Shown here: positions 55,629-64,000 of the stretch, in pieces | Layout of the letters: the number at the start of each line of letters is the position of its first letter | Numbering within the stretch: the stretch's first letter is position 1 | Notes under the pieces: model-generated | Database searches by the model: none | What the model saw: the letters and a program-made list of their open reading frames with translations, nothing else | What the model was told of the DNA's origin: nothing | Assembly: GCF_003672135.1 (NCBI RefSeq) | Contig: NC_039513.1 | Location: forward strand, 868,001 to 932,000 | Length of the DNA: 64,000 bases | Direction of reading: 5' to 3' | From: Ooceraea biroi | Taxonomy: Eukaryota; Arthropoda; Insecta; Hymenoptera; Formicidae | Position numbers and translations under genes: made by a program

Positions 55629-57044
55629 ACTTCGGGTTTGAAAGATATCAGTTTTGTAGAGTTCTTTTTTGAAAGAATTGTGGGTTTGAAAGAACTGCGG
55701 GCGCTTATACTTGGCGCTTTTTTTATACCTTTTTTTAAAAAGGTAATTTTATTGTGATTTCACACATTTTGTAGTGTGAAGTATGTTATTCTTTTCTTTT
55801 TATTAACGGCATTAATAACATTTATTATCAGCAAAATGATTTGTTAATATCATTAGTTTTGTAGAGTTCTTTATTGAAAAAACTTTGAGTTTGAAAGTTA
55901 TCAGTTTTGTAGAATTCTTTTTTGAAAGAACTTCGGGCGCGTATACTTGGCGCTTTTTTGTACCTTTTTTTAAAAAGGTAATTTTGTTGTGATTTCACAC
56001 ATTTTGTAGTGTGAAGTATTCTTTTTTATACTATATGAGGATTTGCATAACACGAAACATTATCTGTATTTTGTAAACCATGTAAACCCCAAGCAATATT
56101 TTGCCGTGATATTTGATTTTGACAATTCTCTTGAAGCAATTACTTTTGACAATGCCCATGGAACATCTTTCACTTTGCGATAGCGTTCTTTTGTAACAAT
56201 AATTTACAATGAGATTTTAAGGCATAAAACTTAAAATTTAGGCTCGATTGCACCTCTGTGTTTTTATAAAGGACACATAAAAAAGAGACGAAGAGTGAAT
56301 TAAGAGTGAATATTCTCAATTATAAACTTTATAATAAATATTCTAAATATTTTACTATTTTACTTTTTTAATTATACCGATATCTTAACAAATGGCAAAG
56401 TTAGCTATTTTTTATTGAAACAAATGTTAATAACTTTTGACAATTCAACTACAAACGAATCAACTAGAAACTATTTTGAAAAAGACAGCGCAAGAGGATT
56501 AGCGATATCTTAACAAATGGCAAAGGTAGCTATTTTTCATTTAAATAAATGTTAATTAATATCTTTTGAACAGTTCAACTACAAACAAAACGAAACTACA
56601 AACGATTGTCAAAAAGTCAGCGCAATCAGATTCGCGATATCTCAATTCTAATGTAGAGCCTCTACATATGATCGTTATGTGTGAGTCACACGGATATACC
56701 AACAGCATCTCCGCCGGTCGGTATAAACGGAGCTGCTGCCATCTCGACGAAAAAGAACGAACTGTACAAACGACGACGACGACGTTTCTTAAATGAAATT
56801 TTCCAATTTCAGACTTTGCATCGCCATATCTCCGCTCGTAGGGCACGTACAAGACAAATAAAAACACTTTTATTATATAATTCGACCCCAAGCTATCCAT
56901 TGAGCCTACTTAGAAGTTCATCCGTTCAGCGGTTATTGAGATCTAATAATGTGAGTGTCTGCGAAAGCGTCGCTTCGCGTAATAGTGTCACGGTGCGGTC
57001 TCACTGCGCGTATACTTGGTGCGAGACACTACCGTGTCTCTTGA
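55629..57044 (+). mobile_element. Helitron-like element, copy E (3' end certain, 5' end not found)
   Basis: 3' terminus GAGACAC-TACC-GTGTCTC-TTGA (57,023-57,044) before T, preceded by TATACTTGGTG. The loop and tail match copies A-C, but the stem sequence differs in paired positions. 55,629-56,035 holds two tandem copies of a unit with TATACTTGGCGC, a T tract, and hairpin CCTTTTTTTAAAAAGG. 56,040-57,000 shows no gene. Confidence 0.55.
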
Positions 57045-57099
57045 TTAAAAAATTAATAACCAAAGAAGTTTAATAATTTTGCACAAATTTTCAGCTATC

Positions 57100-58600
57100 T
57101 ACGCTCTGTCACAGCCCGCTTCGCGGGAGGGCGGGGGGCAAGGGCTTCGCCCCTCCCCCCCCCGCCGGAGCCACTGTAACAGATTTCACCGTACAGAGTT
57201 CAAATTAGTTTATATATTTGTGTATTTGACACCTTACATAGACTATACGTGTTTGTATTACTATATTGTGCGCTGATATTATGTTGTGTTTACCTTTTCT
57301 ACATTCTTCCGAATTCAGCTAATAGAATGAGCCAGTATAGGACAGGTTGTCGTACGATTAACATTTAATACGTGAAAGATGAAATTCTATGAATTTCTAG
57401 CTTTAACGACTACCTACGACGAGTTGTTAAATTATTTGTGCGCGAAGAATGTCATTCGTAACAAAGTGAAATGTCCGCGTTGCGAAAATATCATAGAATT
57501 AAAAGGTGGACAACCACTTATTATCCATTGTGCACAACATTACTATAAGCAAACACGAAACCGCAAACGCAAACGCTTAACTTGTAATTTTAAAATAAGT
57601 GCTTTAAATGGAACTTGGTTTTCGCACTCACATTTGGATCTTGATGTAGTTTGTCGATTAATCTGCTATGTAATGATGATGAATAGTCCTCGACAAGCAT
57701 TTCTTGAAAAGGAGCTTAATATTACATCACACACAGCAGTTGACTGGATTAACTTTTGCCGGGAGGTAATTAATTCATATAATTCCGACATTCTGTTCGT
57801 AAATATACGTTGTAATATTGAATGACAATAATCTGGCGTTTCAGCTCATGAATCACCGGTTGATGCATAATCAAAGTGTAATTGGTGGGGAGGGAGTAAT
57901 TGTCGAAATTGACGAGGCTAAATTTGGACGTCGCAAATACATTCGTGGACGACTTATCACAGGACAATGGCTTTTCGGTGGTATAAAACGCCACACAAAA
58001 AAGCTATTTGTGATACTAGTTGTATCCCGTAAAGCAGAAGTATTACTGCCGTGTATCCAAAAGTATATTGCTCTTGGAACAATAATCTATAGCGATTGTT
58101 GGAAAGCCTACAAACAAATCGATAAAAACATGTACCAACATAAAGAAGTGAATCATTCACAAAATTTTGTTGATCCAGATACAGGTGTTCATACTCAAAA
58201 TATTGAGCAACTATGGAGAGATGTTCGTGGAACTATTCCTCGATATGGTCGTATAGAATACCATTTTAATCATTATTTGGCGGAATTTATATTTAAAAAG
58301 CAGTTTGATTTTGATAAACGATTAGACGCGTTCTTTGAAATAATGGCTATTAAATATCCCGTAACTGAAAATATAAATTATGAATAAACTTAAATTAAAT
58401 AAAAATTGATATATCTTTGTTCTTAAGGTTTCTTGACAAAAAACCTAACCTACCCTAACCTGGCTTCGCCCCTCCCCCACCGGGATCCGTGCCGTGTACC
58501 ACGTGATCAAAATCTGTACGGTGAAATCTGTTACACTGACACCGGCGGGGAGGGGGGGGGGCGAAGCCCAGCCCTCCCACGAAGCGGGCTGAAAACGAGC
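57100..58600 (+). mobile_element. Merlin (IS1016-like) transposon
   Basis: Terminal inverted repeats of ~90 bp: AGCCCGCTTCGCGGGAGGG at 57,114 against the inverse near 58,590, extending to AACAGATTTCACCGTACAGA. The edges and the expected 8-9-bp duplication are not clear. One transposase gene in between. Confidence 0.85.
57379..58387 (+). pseudogene. Merlin transposase (DDE_Tnp_IS1595), single frameshift
   Basis: 336 codons in total. N-terminal zinc ribbon CPRCENIIEL; a helical region with ELNITSHTAVDWINFCREV; after a one-base shift near 57,820 the catalytic part follows: GGEGVIVEIDEAKFGRRKY (Asp), TIIYSDCWKAY (Asp), NHSQNFVDPDTGVHTQNIEQLW (Glu). Complete apart from the shift; a small intron cannot be excluded. 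Confidence 0.9.
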
Positions 58601-58629
58601 GTATATGCCCGAGGCTCCACTTTCGGAAA

Positions 58630-58685
58630 ATATAACCTAACCAAGGTTGGGTTAGGTTAGCTTAGGTTGGGTTAGGTTAGATTAA
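58630..58685. repeat. TTAGG/TTGGG-like short repeat
   Basis: GGTTGGGTTAGGTTAGCTTAGG-type sequence, similar to the insect telomere unit TTAGG but too short and irregular to be a telomere; CCTAACC motifs also occur at 58,438. Confidence 0.6.
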
Positions 58686-58985
58686 AGCAGAGAATAATTT
58701 GTACTTATATTAAAAGAAACTATTCTATATATTAACGATTCATTGCTTTAAATGACTTCAAAATAACTACTACATTTTCGAAACTTCTTTTGTTAATAAC
58801 TTTTTAATAAACAATGACCGCCGGCTAAAACCTTCTGAAGATCACTCAGGAGGGTGACCTCTATAACATATGTCAAGGTCAAGGTCATCGGGGCTGGCTC
58901 CCCTATTATGCATAAGTACCTATATATGTAAGAGAGAGAGAGAGAGTGAAAGATCGAGAAATTTTATATAATATTATATTATATA

Positions 58986-59416
58986 CAGCGTGTCCTAGAC
59001 CTACCGTACCACCGGTTAATGGTAGATTTCTGAGGTGATTCTGAGACGAATGTTCCTCTTGCAAAATGTCGAGGGTGGCGGAGTTTCGGCGCTACGAAGG
59101 GTTGTAGTTATCCTATCCTTGTGTAGAATCTTCCCGCGTTCAGTGACGGTGGGTCGGAGGGGTCCCGCGCATCGCGCACACTTCAATTTGATCTTAATTT
59201 TTCGCGGCTGTTCAAATTGAAGTGTGCGCGATGCGCGGGACCCCTTCGACCCACCGTCACTGAACGCGGGAAAATTCTACACAAGGATAGGATAACTACA
59301 ACCCTTCGTAGCGCCGAAACTACGCCACCCTCGACATTTTGCAAGAAGAACATTCGTCACAGAATCATCTCAGGAATCTACCATTAACCGGTGGTACGGT
59401 AGGTCTGGGACACCCT
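58986..59416. mobile_element. 431-bp near-perfect palindromic MITE, TA-flanked
   Basis: Ends CAGCGTGTCCTAGACCTACC and inverse with TA on both sides; arms ~205 bp. Terminal CAGSGTGTCC resembles the elements at 43,260 and 51,610. Confidence 0.9.
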
Positions 59417-59489
59417 GTATATGTAAGAGAGAGCGAGAGAGCATATATAATGCATATATAAAAAGAATAAAATTTCTCGATCTTTTACT

Positions 59490-59528
59490 CTCTCGCTCTC
59501 TCTTACATATATATAATATAATATCTCA

Positions 59529-59569
<41 letters not shown>

Positions 59570-59722
59570 TTTCTCGCTCTTTCGCTTTCTCGTTCTTCCA
59601 CTCTCTCGCTCTCTCTCGCCTTTTCACTCTCTCGCTTTCTCTTACCCTCTCTCACTCTCTCGCTCTCTCGCTTTCTCTCACCCTCTCTCACTCTCTCGCT
59701 CTCTTGCTCTCTCGCATGTATA
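59490..59722. repeat. CT/GA-rich low-complexity tract
   Basis: (CT)n and CTCTCGCTCT repeats, compare 25,154-25,440. 59,417-59,515 is partly inverse to 58,920-58,980 (TAAGAGAGAGCGAGAG and GATCGAGAAATTTTAT). Confidence 0.88.
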
Positions 59723-60264
59723 TATAATATTCGATTGTATGTTTAAGTGTAAGTCAGTTTATTTTGCAACAATAAGAGGAGGATTACATAACATTACGTA
59801 ACATAATAGGAGAATTACATTGAACCAAATTAAAACCAAAAATACATTAATTAAATAAAATTCAATTATTGAGGATATAATAATAATATCCGTAAATTCA
59901 ATTATTACGGATATTATTATTATAATATCCTCTTCCTCTTCCTCGTCTTCCACCCCAATAATAATGGGCAGACGACAGCTGGTACAAAAACCTCATGAAG
60001 CGCTGGTGCTGTTTTCGGATCCCAGCTGCAGTCCCTCGTGGTCTATACCCTATAATGTATTAAAATTAATTTATATCAGTGCGAACAAAAATATACACGT
60101 AAGTACGATGAAAAATATATACTACTTTATATTATATACTATAAATATATACTAAAATATATAATGTTTTACTAAATTAAAATTAAATTAATTGGTAAAT
60201 GTTTACTTTGTTTTTTTTACTTTCTCCTTTTAAATTTAGATAAAAATATATTCAATCATTAAAA
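59723..60264. other. AT-rich spacer
   Basis: Contains an inverted repeat around GGATATAATAATAATATCC (59,873-59,930), and nothing else recognised. It may include the 3' UTR of the gene candidate at 60,265. Confidence 0.4.
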
Positions 60265-60947
60265 TTAACCACGTTTCAGGTTAAGAAACTTGTCATACCG
60301 ACAAAATATAGCCAAATATCGTGATATGCATCCGCGAAGTATACATTGTGATAGAATTAACAACAGATATGACAGGTTTTCTAACATGAAGAGTAGTTAT
60401 GCGAAAACACATCGATATATTTTTATTTATTTAAGAGGAGAGGTAAAATAACATTTTTCAAAATGATTAAAGTAAATATTTACGAAATAATAAAAATATT
60501 ACCTTGATTATCGTTTATATCGTTTATAGGATCAGCGGTAACATGACCGGCGACGGGAGCGGTGTTGGGATGGACGGAGACGGAACTCGCCGCGGTACCG
60601 ATGGGAGCGGTGCTGCAACAGGAGGAGACGGGACCGACCGCGATGGCGGTGCAGGCACGAGCGGAGACAGGACTGACCGTGGCGTCGACAGGAGTGGCTG
60701 TGCTATGTCTTGCGACGGAAGAGGCCGTGCTGCGTCTTGCGATGGAAGCGGTCGTGCTGTGTCTTGCGACGGGACGAGTTGCGGGAGGATCGAGGTCTAT
60801 TTCAGTTAGGTCATTAAAAAAGTCTTCTTCGTCTATCTCTACAATCATCTATAATGTAAAATATAATTATTAAATTATATGTAACAATTTTTATGTTTTT
60901 AGTAAAGTATGAAGAACATTACTTACGTCTTGTTTTTCATTTGCCAT
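60265..60947 (-). CDS. candidate three-exon gene, 160-aa unknown protein
   Basis: Exon 1 60,947-60,927 (MANEKQD) ends at GTAAGT; exon 2 60,848-60,503 follows TTTTACATTATAG and ends CAAG|GTAATA; exon 3 60,380-60,265 follows TTCATGTTAG and ends TAA. The lengths (21, 346, 116) sum to 161 codons with no internal stop, introns 78 and 122 bp. The protein starts acidic (EIDEEDFFNDLTEIDLD), has an Ala/Thr/Ser/Arg-rich repeat middle (ARHST units) and a Leu/Ile/Cys-rich tail with RYLAIFCRYDKF. I know no family; it could be a host gene or a transposon accessory gene. Confidence 0.4.
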
Positions 60948-61172
60948 CTTGATCGTCGAGATATTTGCGAGAAAGTGAAGGATGCGTTTACGCGGAGAAA
61001 AAAAGCATCGTTGCGTAGTAATTGAGTAACTAACGCGATAGCGATACCATCGATTGAAATCGATATCTCGATACTTTACGAAATTGAAAGCAAACGTGCT
61101 TCATGACTAATCGACGACGATTTTGAGCAAAGGTAAAAAAATAGCATTTATTATACGCAATATTATACGCAG

Positions 61173-61206
<34 letters not shown>
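60948..61206. other. upstream region and (TA)n tract
   Basis: Contains ATCGATTGAAATCGATATCTCGAT-type short palindromes (61,045-61,075) and (TA)n at 61,178-61,206. Possible promoter of the minus-strand gene candidate. Confidence 0.35.
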
Positions 61207-61209
<3 letters not shown>

Positions 61210-64000
61210 TACTCACAAAAATGAGAGGAACACCAAACTTTCCTTAAAAAATAGGCAAACTTCAAGCAGCTGTAGCTTTGTTAAAAATGAACGAAATTTA
61301 AATTTAAAAAAAGGATTTTAAAGCTTGAAACTTCTACTTTCGAACGGTTGTCATGAGTTTAAATTTCTGTGACGTTTGGTAATTTTTACATACAAAACAC
61401 TGCGAACTGGACAAAATAAGAAATTTTCTTTTCACGTTGAAGGTCTGTCACGTATCAAAAAACAATTCTGCGAAAATTCTCGACTTTTTATTGTAAAAGA
61501 TTGCAGTTTTCCCTACAAAACGCTTTTTTTAAATTTTTCTACGAGTTTTTGTTACTGAGTTATCGCCGATTAAATAAAAATTGGCATTGCTTACTTTGAT
61601 TGCTCATAACTCCGGTAAAAATCATCGCACAGCAATTTAAAAAACGGATTCTTAAAGCTGAAACTTTGCTCTATTGAACGGTATACTTGCCCTAATTTTT
61701 TCGAAAACATGTAACCATGCTGAAAATGGATGAATATAACGTAAAAATGAATGATTTTTCACTTTGTCATTTTGCCCTTAAAAACAATCGTACAGAATGA
61801 CAAAAAAATTTGTTCTTCACATTTTTTTATACTTTTCAATACCATGAATTTGACAAAACTTTGCCGAATAGCTATAAGATTTTTTTCATGGTGGCCACTG
61901 TGGTTTTATGGGACAAAACTAAGAAATTGCTAACTTTCAGTAAGATACATACAATGGAAAATAATGTTAATTAATGTTAAAAAATTGATTTCGAGCGCAC
62001 TATATTAATCTTTATTAAGTCAGCAATAACAAAGTACACACTTTTCTACCAAAAGTTGAAAAAATTTGTGAGCCGCTGGCGTTAGTTTTATCCAATGCGT
62101 ACCACGTGGAGGTCGCACGGTCGGATTTACGCTTCGTTTTGTGTGTGGTGTATGTGTGTGCGTGCGTGTATGTGAGCGCTCACGGATTGCACGCAACTGG
62201 TGGAACGTCTTGCCGCTAGGCGGCGACAAGACGTAAGACGTTTCTCGTAAGTGAAAGAGTTCAGCTACATTACTTAAGATCGCGCATTCGTACTCACATG
62301 TGCTTATACTTACATACGCATACGTATACTGAGCTGTTCGGAGTTATTCTATTGGCGATTTTTGATACTGTCTGATATATCACCAGTTAAGGTTTTTACT
62401 TATTCCTTTACTTATTTTTACATTTCTTCTTTTCTTTTATCTATTCTGTTTTCTCCTCCTTCCGTTTTCTGCTCGTTGTTCTTTTACGATGCCTATGCGT
62501 CATTTATCTGAGACAGATTTTACTCGTATTGTGACTCTCCTACAGGAGAATCACAGTCAACGGTACGTTGCCAACCAGTTTGGAGTAAGTCCGTCCGTCA
62601 TTAATCGGATTTATTCCCGGTTTCGAGAGACTGGCTCATACCATAGACGGCCGGGTCAGGGCCGTTCTCGTGAAACAAGCGCTCGGGAAGATCGAATGAT
62701 CGTCTAGCAAGTTACAAAGAATCGCTTTGTATGCGCATGTAGAATTGCCGGCGATATTAATTATAGTCGACAGCATCCGATCTCGGCTTCAACGATAAGA
62801 AATCGTTTGAGAGAAGCGGGATTGCACGCTCGTCGACCAGTGCAAGTTCCATACCTTACCCATCGTCATCGTCGTCTACGAATACATTATGCTCATTCTT
62901 TAGTCAGTAGGCGACCTAGGCAATGGAATTCTGTACTGTTTACGGATGAGTCTAGATTTTGCCTTTTTGGCAATGACAGACGAGCCCGAGTTTGGCGACG
63001 TCAAGGAGAACGCTATTCCGAAAACTGCAACAGACCGGTTCGAGCTTTTCATGGTGGTTCCGTAATGGTATGGGCAGAAATATCTCGATTTTCATGAACA
63101 CCTCTTGTAATTATCCCTCCACCAGGATTAACTTCTAGACGATATGTTCATGAAATACTAGAGCCATATGTTCTACCAATTAGAAATCGCATTGGTCAAC
63201 GGTTTCGCCTAGTGCATGACAACGCACGACCGCACACTGCTCGTTACACCCAACAGTTTCTGAGAAACCATCAAATCGATACATTATTGCATCCGCCAAT
63301 GAGTCCCGATTTGAATCCAATCGAGCATGTTTGGGATATGTTAGAGCGCCAAGTACGCGAAAACTATCCCAACATCGTCGATTTGGCTTCGCTTGTCACA
63401 GTTCTTTGCCGAACTTGGCAGCGAATCCCTCAAAGAGCAATACGTCGTTGCATCAATATGTGAAATCGATTGCGAGCAGTCATTTTGAATAGAGGCGGAA
63501 ATACACGTTTTAAATTCTTTTTAGCGTTAAGCACTCCATCTTGCATTAATCACTAAACACTCCACATAATACATACGCACACACACGCACGCACACACAT
63601 ACACTCACACACAAAACGAAGCGTAAATCCGACCGTGCGACCTCCACGTGGTACGCATTGGATAAAACTAACGCCAGCGGCTCACAAATTTTTTCAACTT
63701 TTGGTAGAAAAGTGTGTACTTTGTTATTGCTGACTTAATAAAGATTAATATAGTGCGCTCGAAATCAATTTTTTAACATTAATTAACATTATTTTCCATT
63801 TTATCTTACTGAAATTTAGCAATTTCTTAGTTTTGTCCCATAAAACCACAGTGGCCACCATGAAAAAAATCTTATAGCTATTCGGCAAAGTTTTGTCAAA
63901 TTCATGGTATTGAAAAGTATAAAAAAATGTGAAGAACAAATTTTTTTGTCATTCTGTACGATTGTTTTTAAGGTCAAAATGACAAAGTGAAAAATCATTC
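61207..64000 (+). mobile_element. Tc1-like element with long terminal inverted repeats, runs off window
   Basis: Starts CACTACTCACAAAAATGAG after TA. 61,750-62,165 is repeated in reverse at about 63,600-64,000 and the match continues to the window edge, so the terminal repeats are nearly 1 kb. One transposase lies between them. (GT)n/(CA)n tracts lie symmetrically at 62,138-62,172 and 63,575-63,615. Confidence 0.87.
62489..63463 (+). pseudogene. Tc1-type transposase with two stop codons
   Basis: 325 codons in one frame from ATG 62,489, interrupted only by TAG (62,705-62,707) and TGA (63,095-63,097). HTH: MRHLSETDFTRIVTLL, YVANQFGVSPSVINRIYSRF; GRPR-like RRPGQGRS; catalytic LFTDESRFCLFG, VHDNARPHTA and SPDLNPIEHVWDML give DD34E. 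The last stop is TGA at 63,461. Confidence 0.92.

Larger units (their letters stand above)
50726..58915. mobile_element. foldback element with ~770-bp arms, opened by three insertions
   Basis: Ends TTATGCATAATAGG and inverse (50,726; 58,915). Left arm: 50,726-51,275 plus 54,499-54,720; right arm: 54,995-55,628 plus 58,800-58,915. The Gypsy element 51,276-54,498 splits the left arm (CTAA duplication), and ~3.2 kb (55,629-58,800) splits the right. Loop 54,720-54,995 holds (CA)n. No gene of its own; no target duplication recognised. Confidence 0.8.

Noticed and set aside
58630..58685. Interstitial telomere
   Set aside because: Only a few irregular TTAGG/TTGGG units next to a Merlin end.

Overview
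The window is a dense, nested transposon graveyard from an insect nuclear genome. An ant or other hymenopteran is my best guess, from the mix of R1, BEL/Pao, Penelope, Transib, Merlin, mariner and R1/IS630-type relics, spliceosomal introns and AT-rich spacers; the species is not determinable here. I see no conserved host gene. One small three-exon gene model near 60.3-60.9 kb is the only non-transposon coding candidate.

Layout. 1-1,960: Penelope-like element (PLE-1). 1,960-7,800: R1-clade non-LTR retrotransposon on the minus strand, with an ORF1/ORF2 TAATG overlap. 7,956-12,462: broken DNA transposons (IS630-type half element, Myb/SANT + DDE_Tnp_4 pair split by a palindrome, mariner relic). 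12,502-32,628: one BEL/Pao retrotransposon stretched to 20 kb by insertions: PLE-2 (14-bp target duplication), a 9.7-kb Transib element (5-bp CGTCG duplication, termini CACAGTG, itself split by a 2.1-kb LTR and a 2.6-kb Helitron-like element), and a second 2.6-kb Helitron-like element carrying a solo LTR.

32,629-43,258: Harbinger remnant, then a Gypsy-type element (33.3-42.3 kb) split by a hAT element, which is split by a palindromic CAAGG-terminus element with further nested palindromes, old capsid/protease-like remnants and minisatellites; a ~164-bp tandem repeat is fused to the hAT 3' end; a third Helitron-like terminus starts at 42,317. 43,260-50,714: a palindrome with TA target duplication containing a CAAGG-family element with its own pogo-like transposase and a nearly intact mariner. 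50,726-58,915: an 8-kb foldback whose arms were opened by a Gypsy element (itself hit by an IS630-type element), a fourth Helitron-like terminus and a Merlin transposon. 58,986-64,000: a 431-bp palindrome, GA/CT repeats, the three-exon gene candidate, and a Tc1-like element with long terminal repeats running off the window.

The most interesting pattern is a group of elements sharing a 5' TC start, a 3' hairpin with loop TACC followed by TTGA, insertion between A and T without target duplication, and a recurrent octamer TACTTGGC. The hairpin stem shows paired changes between copies. This looks like a non-autonomous rolling-circle (Helitron-like) lineage with a non-canonical 3' end. All coding regions of autonomous elements carry stops, frameshifts or insertions, so the region is probably inactive; the mariner (one stop), Merlin (one shift) and Tc1 (two stops) are the least decayed.
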